In this document: piece by piece, positions 1 to 6,127 of the stretch | Position numbering within the stretch: the stretch's first letter is position 1 | How the letters are laid out: every line of letters starts with the position of its first letter | Origin: JANNHK01 sp034408875 | Lineage (GTDB): Bacteria > Actinomycetota > Acidimicrobiia > IMCC26256 > PALSA-610 | Assembly (NCBI GenBank): GCA_034408875.1 | Contig: JAWXCJ010000253.1 | Location: 1-6,387 of the forward strand | DNA: 6,387 nt | Direction of reading: 5' to 3' | Notes under the pieces: generated by a model | The model's database searches: none | Told to the model about the DNA's origin: nothing | The model's input: only the letters and a program-made list of their open reading frames with translations | Program-made: the position numbers and the translations under genes

Positions 1-1272
1 GCCACGGTGTCGGAAGACGTGCGGCGCGCTTTCGACGTCGGTGACGACCAACTCGGCCTGCTCTTCGGCGCGTACGCGTTCGTGGCCGCCGCGTCGGTGT
101 TGCCGTTCGGGTACATCGCCGACCGTTGGAACCGGGTCTGGCTCATCGCACTCGGTTTCATCCCGTGGTCGATCGCGATGTTTTGGACGGGGGCGTCACA
201 GACATTCGCCATGATGTTCCTCGCCCGCCTGTTCCTGGGCTCGATCGAGGCAACCAACGGACCGAGCACACCGTCGCTGCTCGGCGACTTCTACCCCGTC
301 GGTGAACGTGGGCGCGTGCTCGGCGTGTATGGCGCCGGCGCCCTGGTCGGCGCGCTGCTCGGCTTCGTCGCGGCCGGGATCCTCGCGACGCTTTTCGACT
401 GGCGCACCGCCTTCTACGTGTGGGGCGCGCTCGGTCTCGTGTGCGGCGTCCTCGTGTGGCGGTTGCTTCCCGAACCGGCGCGCGGAATCTCCGACGCGCT
501 GCACCACGCCGAAGAGCAGTTGGCCGAATTCGACGCGCCGCGCGCCGTCGAAACCCCTGCCGCGACGCGGGAAGTCGTGGGCACGCTCGACTACCGGACG
601 CTGGGTTTCGCCGACGGGATCCGCGAGATCGTGAAGGTGAAGACGCTGTGGATCGCAGTCGTCGCGGGCATTGCCGGCGAGTTCTTCTTCTCGGCGCTCG
701 CCACGTGGGCACCCACCTTCTTCCGCCGCTACCACGGGTTCTCGGCCGCGGGCGCGGGCGCACTCGTCGCCACACTCGCACTGTCTGTCGTCGCCGGCAT
801 TGCCTTCGGCGCGCGCATGAGTGACCGCCAGCTACGCCGCGGCCACCCGACCCAGCGCATCGTCATGGCCGGCGTCAGCCAGCTCGCGGCGGTCGCGACG
901 ATCATGATCGCGTTCGGCTTCGACAGCTTGGCGCTCGTCATCCCGTTCTTCCTCGCATCCGGCTTCCTCATCGGCGTCCCGATGGCGCCGTCGGGCGCGG
1001 TGCAGCTCGACATCATCGTGCCGCGCCTGCGCGGGCGGGCCGCGGCCGTACGGTCAATCCTGCGCGCCACCGCGATCGGCACTGCACCAATCGTGTTCGG
1101 CTTCATGTCCGACGAATACGGGCTGCGGTCGGCAATGTTGCTCATCGCCCCGATGCTCGGCGTCGCGGGCGCGATCACGCTCCTCGCGGTGAGGACGTAC
1201 CCGCGCGACATGGCCCACTGCCAGGCCGAGTCGCTGCGCCAGCAACAGCTCGAGCCTCTGGTCGCGGCCTAG
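1..1272 (+). CDS. MFS transporter, 5' end cut by window edge
   Basis: Integral membrane transporter of the major facilitator superfamily, moving a small organic solute across the cytoplasmic membrane. The substrate cannot be read from the sequence. The frame is open from base 1. The GTG at base 7 is probably not the true start: the protein there begins in the TM1-TM2 loop (DDQLGLLFGAYAF), so TM1 lies upstream of the window. Numbering from base 7, I see eleven hydrophobic segments, near residues 16-38, 44-64, 67-92, 103-130, 134-154, 213-239, 248-268, 284-304, 307-330, 347-368 and 374-395. Motif A is GYIADRWNR (35-43), with a second-half copy GARMSDRQLRRG (268-279). Arg74 and Glu81 sit in TM4 and Glu225 in TM7, candidate polar residues for transport. 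A hydrophilic loop (about 157-212) separates the two halves. The overall style is that of spinster/hexuronate-like MFS_1 members. It may serve the neighbouring oxidation genes, but it is convergent with the P450 unit, so the link is only positional. Confidence 0.92.
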   Translation, partial: ATVSEDVRRAFDVGDDQLGLLFGAYAFVAAASVLPFGYIADRWNRVWLIALGFIPWSIAMFWTGASQTFAMMFLARLFLGSIEATNGPSTPSLLGDFYPVGERGRVLGVYGAGALVGALLGFVAAGILATLFDWRTAFYVWGALGLVCGVLVWRLLPEPARGISDALHHAEEQLAEFDAPRAVETPAATREVVGTLDYRTLGFADGIREIVKVKTLWIAVVAGIAGEFFFSALATWAPTFFRRYHGFSAAGAGALVATLALSVVAGIAFGARMSDRQLRRGHPTQRIVMAGVSQLAAVATIMIAFGFDSLALVIPFFLASGFLIGVPMAPSGAVQLDIIVPRLRGRAAAVRSILRATAIGTAPIVFGFMSDEYGLRSAMLLIAPMLGVAGAITLLAVRTYPRDMAHCQAESLRQQQLEPLVAA

Positions 1273-1276
1273 CAAC

Positions 1277-1663
1277 TCAGCTCCCCGACTCGACCGCGCG
1301 ACACGCGTCCCGCATCTCCTCGCGGACTTCGTCGAGTTCAGTCCGCGCGTCGTCGACCTCGCCGGGTTCGGCTTCGTCGTCGTCGACGAGATCGGCCAGC
1401 TCCCGGTACCCGTCGACGAGGTCGCGCGCCGCCAACCGGACGGGGCGGGTGCCGTCTTCGGCATCGCGCATCGTCTCTTCGAGGTCGTCTTCGACATCAC
1501 GCAACTCGTCGGGCGAAAGGTCGAGTTGGGCGTTGTCGATCTCGGCCGAGATCACCTCGGCGTGACGGTCGCAGAACTCGCGCGCGTTGCCGTCGTGGTC
1601 GACGCACGCCACCAGCCCGACCGCGAGCAGGAGTGCCGCGGCACCAAGCCTTACGCGTCCCAT
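1277..1663 (-). CDS. small acidic lipoprotein, function unknown
   Basis: A predicted 128-residue exported lipoprotein of no family I recognise. The N-terminus has the order expected of a lipoprotein signal: short basic start (MGRVR), hydrophobic stretch (LGAAALLLAVGLV), then lipobox LVAC with Cys20 as the acylated residue. The mature part is very rich in Asp and Glu and probably helical, with long charged heptad-like stretches. Two further cysteines, Cys31 (EFCDRH) and Cys121 (RDACRA), could form a disulfide that closes a helical hairpin outside the membrane. I chose the ATG at 1663 because it starts directly at the signal peptide. The frame is open upstream to 1807, but that part lacks signal features and lies inside the P450 gene. 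The ATG overlaps the P450 stop codon by 13 bases (1651-1663), and no clear Shine-Dalgarno sequence is visible, so translation is probably coupled to the P450. Its stop is 4 bases from the convergent MFS stop. Confidence 0.75.
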   Translation of the reverse strand: MGRVRLGAAALLLAVGLVACVDHDGNAREFCDRHAEVISAEIDNAQLDLSPDELRDVEDDLEETMRDAEDGTRPVRLAARDLVDGYRELADLVDDDEAEPGEVDDARTELDEVREEMRDACRAVESGS

Positions 1664-2835
1664 ACGAGCGGCAGCGCCGCGAGCGAACGCAACCCGCCCG
1701 AGTACTCCAGCTCGAAGCCGGGCTTGACCGAGTACTGCGGGATGCGGCGATGCCACTCGCGTAGCGCGACCCGCAGTTCGAGCCGGGCCAAGTGCGACCC
1801 GAGGCACCGGTGCACTCCCCCGCCGAACGCGATGTGCCGGTTGGGGCTGCGCCGGAAGTCAACGGTGTACGCGTCGGGGAACTCGGTCTCGTCGGTGTTC
1901 GCCGAGCCGATGATGACGCCGACGGCGTCGCCCTTGGCGATTGGACACCCGTCGAGCTGCGTGTCCTGCACCGCGACGCGCGCGACACCCGGCACGGGCG
2001 TCTCCCAGCGCAACATCTCCTCGACCGCCGATGGGATGATCGACGGGTCGTCGACGATCTGTTGGCGGTGTGCGGGGTTCTGGGCAAGGAACGCGTAGTC
2101 ACACTCGAGCGTGTCCGTCACCGTGTCGAGCCCGGCGATGAGGAACAGGAACCCGATGTCGAGGATCTCCTCGCGCGACAAGCGCTCGCCGTCGGCCTCC
2201 GCGTCGAGGAACTGGCTGAGCAGATCGTCGGTGCGGCGCTTCTCGCGCTCGTCGAGCGCGACGTCGAAGTAGTCGTAGATAGCCTGCGCGGCCACCCGTC
2301 GGTACTCGGCCGCGGCTCCGAACGTTTCGCCCTGGGGACGAATGATGCCGTCCTTCATGTAGAGGAACTGGTCGAGGTCTTCGTACGGCAACCCGAGGAG
2401 CCGGAGAAAGACCTTCGACGGCAGCGGTATCGCGAACGCTTCGCAGAACTCGACCTCGCCCCGGTCGGCGAACGTGTCGATCAGCTCGTTCACGAGCGCG
2501 GCGATGTCGGTCTCGAGTTTCGCGACCTCGCGCGGTGCGAACAGCGGGTCGAGCAGCTTGCGGTACTTCAGGTGGTCGGGCGGGTCGATCTGCAGGGGAA
2601 TAAGAGGGCGCACGTTGCCGAGATCGATCGCATCCATGTTCGACGAGAAAATGTCCGACTGGCGCAGCACGTGGTCGATCGTCTCGCGCGTCGCGACCGT
2701 GACGAAGCCCTCCCCGCGCGCAACGGCCCCCGCCTCGCGCATACGCCGGTAGCTCTCCTGCGGCTTGGCCGGGTCGTCGGCAAGATCTTGCGGCGCGGCC
2801 GAATCGAACCCGGCCTCTCCCTGCATCTCACTCAT
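1651..2835 (-). CDS. cytochrome P450, P450cam (CYP101)-like
   Basis: Soluble bacterial haem monooxygenase of 394 residues, a full-length bacterial P450. It should insert one oxygen atom of O2 into an organic substrate using electrons from a ferredoxin, none of which is encoded here. Visible motifs: C-helix region IDPPDHLKYR (83-92); I-helix AGLDTV (234-239) with the Asp237/Thr238 proton-delivery pair; K-helix ExxR at Glu273-Arg276; haem loop FGGGVHRCLG (337-346) with Cys344 as the thiolate ligand. From memory of P450cam, several stretches match it closely: GLDTV in the I-helix, the ALREW...RIP region, and the ending ALPLVWDA. The camphor-binding Tyr96 aligns with Arg76, so camphor is unlikely as substrate; a terpenoid-like substrate is only a guess. 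The start at 2835 is supported by GGTGAG five bases upstream. It is read divergently from the amidohydrolase operon and ends inside the downstream lipoprotein start. Confidence 0.96.
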   Translation of the reverse strand: MSEMQGEAGFDSAAPQDLADDPAKPQESYRRMREAGAVARGEGFVTVATRETIDHVLRQSDIFSSNMDAIDLGNVRPLIPLQIDPPDHLKYRKLLDPLFAPREVAKLETDIAALVNELIDTFADRGEVEFCEAFAIPLPSKVFLRLLGLPYEDLDQFLYMKDGIIRPQGETFGAAAEYRRVAAQAIYDYFDVALDEREKRRTDDLLSQFLDAEADGERLSREEILDIGFLFLIAGLDTVTDTLECDYAFLAQNPAHRQQIVDDPSIIPSAVEEMLRWETPVPGVARVAVQDTQLDGCPIAKGDAVGVIIGSANTDETEFPDAYTVDFRRSPNRHIAFGGGVHRCLGSHLARLELRVALREWHRRIPQYSVKPGFELEYSGGLRSLAALPLVWDA

Positions 2836-2840
2836 CGTCT

Positions 2841-2846
2841 CTCACC
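2841..2846 (-). promoter_or_regulatory. ribosome binding site of the P450cam-like gene
   Basis: On the minus strand the sequence reads GGTGAG, then five bases, then ATG at 2835. GGTGA pairs with the conserved 3' end of 16S rRNA. This favours the ATG at 2835 over the internal ATG three codons later. Confidence 0.6.
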
Positions 2847-2860
2847 ATGTCGCGATCATG
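2846..2860. repeat. imperfect inverted repeat, possible operator
   Basis: The sequence CATGTCGCGATCATG has CATG arms around a TCGCGA palindromic core, with one extra T on the right side. Two copies of CTCAC (2841-2845 and 2862-2866) flank it in direct orientation, 21 bases apart, about two helical turns. It lies 11 to 25 bases upstream of the P450 start codon, where a bound repressor could block transcription. Short repeats arise easily by chance in GC-rich DNA, so this is tentative. Confidence 0.3.
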
Positions 2861-2874
2861 CCTCACGCGCTGCC

Positions 2875-2896
2875 GGGCGCGCGGGCGGGCGCGCGG
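2875..2896. repeat. 10-base direct repeat GGGCGCGCGG, two copies
   Basis: GGGCGCGCGG occurs exactly at 2875-2884 and again at 2887-2896, separated by GC. The second copy ends two bases before the predicted -10 box of the amidohydrolase operon, so the pair covers the place where a -35 element or an activator site would be. The 12-base period is close to one helical turn. It may instead be simple GC-rich low complexity. Confidence 0.45.
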
Positions 2897-2898
2897 CG

Positions 2899-2904
2899 TA
2901 GCCT
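2899..2904 (+). promoter_or_regulatory. -10 box of a probable leaderless promoter
   Basis: TAGCCT fits the TAnnnT consensus of actinobacterial -10 boxes. Its last T is seven bases before the A of the ATG at 2911, so transcription would begin at or next to the start codon. No Shine-Dalgarno sequence lies between them (GCGCCC), which agrees with a leaderless mRNA. A clear -35 hexamer is absent, as is common for such promoters. Confidence 0.55.
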
Positions 2905-2910
2905 GCGCCC

Positions 2911-4149
2911 ATGGCGACGGGGCCGGTCCAGCTCAACTGGCGCAAGAGCGAAACCCACGGGCTCCTTCCCGACCCCGACCCGCGCGACATCCGCTACACG
3001 CTCTTTTCGACCGACGACCACCTCGTCGAACCTCCGGCGATGTTCGAGGGGCGGCTCCCGGCTCGCTTCCAGGCAGCAGCACCGAAGGTGGTCGACACCG
3101 AAGAGGGCCACGAAGTGTGGGCGTTCGACGGGCAGATCTTCTTCCAGGTCGGCCTGAACGCTGTCGTCGGCCGCAAGCGCGAGGACTGGAAGGTCGAGCC
3201 GACCCGCTTCGAGGAGATGCGCCCCGGCTGTTACGACATCGACGCCCGCATCCGCGACATGGACATCAACGGCGTATGGGCGTCGGTGAACTTCCCGTCG
3301 CAGATCACCGGCTTTTGCGGTTCCGTGTTCTCGCGTTGCACGGACGCGGAACTCGGGCTCGCGGTAACCCAAGCGTGGAACGACTGGTTCTTCGACGAGT
3401 GGTTCACCCCCTACCCCGACCGCATCGTGCCGATGGGCATCACGTATCTCGCCGACCCCGAACGAGCCGCGGTCGAGATCCGTCGCAACGCCGCACGCGG
3501 GTTCACGGCGGTCACGCTGCCGGAGATGCCGCACCGCATCGGCATGGAGCCCATCTTCTCCGACTGGTGGGAGCCGATCATCCGTGCGTGCGCCGAGACC
3601 GACACCGTCATTTGCCTGCATGTCGGGTCGACCGGTGTTGCCGACATGCCGAAGGGTTCACCCGCGGTCGCGTTGGGTGCGACGTTGTTCGGACAGCTTT
3701 CGCTGAGCGCGTGCGCGGAATGGCTGTGGTCCGCGCACGCGGTGCGCCATCCGAACCTCAAGATCATCATGAGCGAGGGCGGCATCGGCTGGGTCGCGAT
3801 GCTGCACGACCGGCTCGAGAACATCGTCGAACGTTCCGGGTACGGGCACTACTTCCCCGGCGACATGCGGCCGGCCGAGGTGCTGCACCGCAACTTCTGG
3901 TTCTCGACCCTCGACGATCCCTCCACGCTCTCGACGCGGCACACCGTCGGCGTCGACCACATCACGTTCGAGTCCGACTACCCGCACGGCGACGGCACGT
4001 GGCCCGACACACAACAAGTGTTCGACGAAGTGTTCGGCGCGCTCCCCGCCGACGAAATCGCGAAGATCAGCCACGAGAACGCAGCGAAACTGTTCCGGCA
4101 TCCGCTTCCCCCGCTCGGAAACCCACACGCGGTAGGAGTGCGGTCGTGA
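2911..4149 (+). CDS. amidohydrolase-fold metal-dependent enzyme (PF04909 type)
   Basis: A 412-residue TIM-barrel enzyme of the amidohydrolase_2 family, which includes ACMSD and gamma-resorcylate decarboxylase as well as hydrolases. Near the N-terminus TDDHLVEPP places Asp35 and His37 in a DxH arrangement, like the ExH metal site of gamma-resorcylate decarboxylase. CLHVGS supplies His237, and ESDYPHGDGTWP supplies Asp356 and His359. These are the likely metal-site residues. Where the decarboxylases carry a catalytic His, this protein reads MSEGGIGW (Ser288, Glu289), so its chemistry may differ. It has no signal peptide and no membrane segment, so it is cytoplasmic. The reaction cannot be assigned; C-C or ester/lactone cleavage of a P450 product is one possibility. 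The ATG at 2911 is the likely start and seems leaderless. It is the first gene of a three-gene operon, and its TGA overlaps the next GTG by four bases. Confidence 0.94.
   Translation: MATGPVQLNWRKSETHGLLPDPDPRDIRYTLFSTDDHLVEPPAMFEGRLPARFQAAAPKVVDTEEGHEVWAFDGQIFFQVGLNAVVGRKREDWKVEPTRFEEMRPGCYDIDARIRDMDINGVWASVNFPSQITGFCGSVFSRCTDAELGLAVTQAWNDWFFDEWFTPYPDRIVPMGITYLADPERAAVEIRRNAARGFTAVTLPEMPHRIGMEPIFSDWWEPIIRACAETDTVICLHVGSTGVADMPKGSPAVALGATLFGQLSLSACAEWLWSAHAVRHPNLKIIMSEGGIGWVAMLHDRLENIVERSGYGHYFPGDMRPAEVLHRNFWFSTLDDPSTLSTRHTVGVDHITFESDYPHGDGTWPDTQQVFDEVFGALPADEIAKISHENAAKLFRHPLPPLGNPHAVGVRS
4134..4138 (+). promoter_or_regulatory. ribosome binding site of the second P450
   Basis: AGGAG lies seven bases before the GTG at 4146, inside the last codons of the amidohydrolase. 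The frame stays open far upstream (to 2847), so this site is what fixes the true start at 4146. Confidence 0.8.
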
Positions 4150-5330
4150 GCCGGGTCGGCGAAGCACTCGCCGCGACATTGGAAGAACCCGGGTTCTACG
4201 CGGGTGATCCGTTCCCGCACTACGCGCGCCTGCGCCGCGAAGCCCCGGTCGCGTGGAACGCGCAGCTCGGCTACTGGGCTGCGAGCACGCACGCCGACGT
4301 CATGACCGTGTCGCGCGACTCCGACACGTTCTGCTCGGCCAAGGGGATCCTCGCGTTCGAGATCGGCGCGCACTACGAGACGCCGCCGACGATGATGCAC
4401 ACCGACCCGCCCGAGCACACGCGCTACCGCAAGCTCGTGCAACCGGGGTTCGCACCGTCGCGCATGCGGGCCCTCGAAGAACGGGTACGCGCCCGCGCCG
4501 ACGAATTGGCCGACACCATCGAACCCGGCCAACCGTTCGACTACGTCGAGCAGATCGCAGTGCCGTTCCCGTTGTGGATCATCGCGGAACTCCTCGGCAT
4601 TCCCGAGTCGGACTGGCACGACTTCTACGACTGGTCGGAGGCCTCCATTCCGGGCGCCACCGACTGGCCGCCGGAGAAAATCTCGCGCCTGCAAGGCGAA
4701 ATGCAGGAGTACCTCCTCGCGATCACAAAGGCTCGCCGGGGCGACGCGCGCGACGACATCGTCTCCGTGCTCGCGAACGGCGAGGTCGACGGCGAGTCAC
4801 TGACCGACCCCGAACTCGTCATGTTCCTCGTGCAGTTGCTCGTCGCCGGCAACGAGACGACCCGCCACTCCCTGTCCGGCGGCGTGTGGGCGCTGGCGGA
4901 GAACCCCGACCAGTGGAAGCGACTCGTGGCCGACCGCACGCTCCTCGACGCCGCGTGCGAGGAGACCCTGCGCTTCACCACGCCCGTGATCTCGTTCATG
5001 CGCACCGCGACCCGGGCCACCGAACTGTCGGGCGTGGCGATCGACGCGGGGGACCCGGTGGTGATGCTCTACGCGTCGGCCAACCGCGACGAGTCGGCCT
5101 TCGGTGCGACCGCCGAGCAGTTCGACGTCGGCCGCAACCCGAACCCGCAGGTGGCGTTCGGCTTCGGGCACCACTTCTGCCTGGGCGCGGCGCTCGCCCG
5201 GCTCGAACTCCGGGCGATGTACGACGCGCTGCTCGACCGGTTCACGACCGTCGAACCGGCGGGTGACGTCGAGCGGTCGTCGTCGTTCGTGATCGCCGGC
5301 ATCAAGGCGGCCCCGGTCGTCTTCCGGTGA
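4146..5330 (+). CDS. cytochrome P450, CYP142/CYP125-like
   Basis: A second soluble haem monooxygenase, also 394 residues but clearly of another type than the minus-strand P450. Motifs: TDPPEHTRYRKL in the C-helix region (87-97); I-helix AGNETTRH (234-241) with Glu237/Thr238; ExxR at Glu273-Arg276; haem loop FGFGHHFCLG (338-347) with Cys345 as the iron ligand. The stretch NPNPQVAFGFGHHFCLG and the ending APVVF resemble actinobacterial CYP142 and its relatives CYP124/CYP125, which oxidise sterol side chains or branched lipids in mycobacteria. This suggests a hydrophobic, perhaps isoprenoid-like substrate, but sterol activity is not shown. The GTG start at 4146 has AGGAG seven bases upstream and overlaps the amidohydrolase stop as GTGA. 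Its own TGA overlaps the next GTG the same way, so all three genes are probably translated together. No electron-transfer partner is encoded in the window. Confidence 0.96.
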   Translation: MSRVGEALAATLEEPGFYAGDPFPHYARLRREAPVAWNAQLGYWAASTHADVMTVSRDSDTFCSAKGILAFEIGAHYETPPTMMHTDPPEHTRYRKLVQPGFAPSRMRALEERVRARADELADTIEPGQPFDYVEQIAVPFPLWIIAELLGIPESDWHDFYDWSEASIPGATDWPPEKISRLQGEMQEYLLAITKARRGDARDDIVSVLANGEVDGESLTDPELVMFLVQLLVAGNETTRHSLSGGVWALAENPDQWKRLVADRTLLDAACEETLRFTTPVISFMRTATRATELSGVAIDAGDPVVMLYASANRDESAFGATAEQFDVGRNPNPQVAFGFGHHFCLGAALARLELRAMYDALLDRFTTVEPAGDVERSSSFVIAGIKAAPVVFR

Positions 5331-6058
5331 CCCGGTATCGGGGCGAGCAGGTCGCGTTCGACCTGCTGCGCGTCGAGCCGGGTCCGGCTCGGGTCGTCGA
5401 GGCGCCGGCGAGCGACGAAGCCGTGCTCGTACTGCTGCACGGCGAGATCGAATGGAACGGTGTGCGGGCAACACGCGCATCGGTGTTCGACGAGCGCGCG
5501 TCGGCCGTGTACCTCCCGCCGGGATGCTCGGTGACGGTCACGGCCGGGCAACTGTCTGAGCTTGCGCTCGTCACAACGGTCGCGGCGCGCATCGCCGCGC
5601 CGCCGGGTGCAGTCCCGACGATCGTCGGCCCGACCGACGTCGTCGTCCACGATCGCGGCGAACCGGGGTGGCGGCGCCAGGTGTACGACATCGCCGTCGA
5701 CCAGGTTCCCGCTCGGCGGCTGCTGGTCGGCGAGACGGTAAATGCGCCGGGCGAATGGTCGTCGTTCCCGCCGCACAAACACGACGGCGGCGACGGCGAA
5801 CCCGCGCTCGAGGAGGTCTACTACTACCGGTTCGACCGGCCCGGCGGCTTCGGCTTGCAAGGCATCTACGAGGCGGATGGCGCGGAACGAGCCGAGTTCG
5901 TGCGGGACGGCAGCGTCGTCGGCTTCGCCCGCGGCTACCACCCGGTCGCGGCCGCGCCCGGCTACCGCCTCTACTACCTGTGGGCCCTCGCCGGGGTGCC
6001 TCGCCGGCTGGCAATGCACGAGGACCCGGCGCACACGTGGCTGCATACGCAACATTGA
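5327..6058 (+). CDS. iolB: IolB-family isomerase (5-deoxy-glucuronate isomerase-like)
   Basis: A 243-residue bicupin protein of the KduI/IolB family. Characterised IolB converts 5-deoxy-glucuronate to 2-deoxy-5-keto-gluconate in myo-inositol catabolism. Family signatures are clear in the C-terminal half: EWSSFPPHKHD (143-153), LEEVYYYRF (161-169), GFGLQ (174-178), GYHPVAAAPGYRLYYLW (203-219) and HEDPAHTWL (231-239). By analogy with KduI, His150, His152, Glu163 and His205 should bind the metal. Compared from memory with Bacillus subtilis IolB (about 271 residues), it matches over most of its length but lacks about 25-30 N-terminal residues. The GTG at 5327 overlaps the P450 stop as GTGA. I see no good ribosome site at normal spacing, so translation is probably by coupling. 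No other inositol gene is visible. The family call is firm; the inositol substrate is uncertain because of this context. Confidence 0.88.
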   Translation: MTRYRGEQVAFDLLRVEPGPARVVEAPASDEAVLVLLHGEIEWNGVRATRASVFDERASAVYLPPGCSVTVTAGQLSELALVTTVAARIAAPPGAVPTIVGPTDVVVHDRGEPGWRRQVYDIAVDQVPARRLLVGETVNAPGEWSSFPPHKHDGGDGEPALEEVYYYRFDRPGGFGLQGIYEADGAERAEFVRDGSVVGFARGYHPVAAAPGYRLYYLWALAGVPRRLAMHEDPAHTWLHTQH

Positions 6059-6112
6059 CCTCACGCGGCGTCCGCAAGAGTGACGCGCGCTACAGATTTC
6101 GGGGGCCAATTG

Positions 6113-6125
6113 CCGACGTAGTCGG
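6113..6125. repeat. perfect inverted repeat just before an exported-protein gene
   Basis: CCGAC-GTA-GTCGG is a perfect 5-base inverted repeat with a 3-base loop, ending two bases before the ATG at 6128. It lies in the 69-base gap (6059-6127) after the iolB-like gene. It has no T-tract and is too short for a convincing intrinsic terminator. It could be an operator half or an mRNA hairpin at the ribosome entry site. I see no other feature in the gap and no confident promoter. Confidence 0.35.
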
Positions 6126-6127
6126 TC

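Larger units (their letters stand above)
2836..2910. promoter_or_regulatory. divergent promoter region between P450 and amidohydrolase operon
   Basis: These 75 bases separate two divergent start codons and must hold the promoters of both units. The right side carries a leaderless-type -10 box and a GC-rich direct repeat. The left side carries a Shine-Dalgarno sequence for the P450 and an imperfect inverted repeat. No confident -35 box is visible for either direction. For the P450, CATGAT on the minus strand (2860-2855) is a possible but weak -10. A shared region this short favours co-regulation of the two units by one factor, but no regulator gene is present in the window. Confidence 0.7.

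Noticed and set aside
1664..1807. Upstream open extension of the lipoprotein frame.
   Set aside because: It lies inside the P450 gene on the same strand in another frame, and the signal peptide begins exactly at the ATG at 1663.
2871..2898. GC-rich run considered as an intrinsic terminator hairpin.
   Set aside because: It has no T-tract and lies between divergent start codons, where no transcript needs to end. The direct-repeat reading fits better.
1792..2901. 369-codon open frame on the plus strand opposite the first P450.
   Set aside because: It is an antisense frame produced by high third-position GC. The composition is Arg/Val/Glu-rich with no motif, whereas the minus strand carries all P450 signatures.
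2847..4145. Long in-frame open extension upstream of the second P450, giving an apparent 827-residue protein.
   Set aside because: It is the out-of-frame shadow of the amidohydrolase. The translation is Arg/Ala/Pro/His-rich without domains, while a good ribosome site and GTG at 4146 give a normal-length P450.
6055..6097. TTGACC at 6055-6060 and TACAGAT at 6091-6097 as -35 and -10 boxes of the exported-protein gene.
   Set aside because: The spacing is about 30 bases rather than 16-19, and no -10-like hexamer sits at the right distance.
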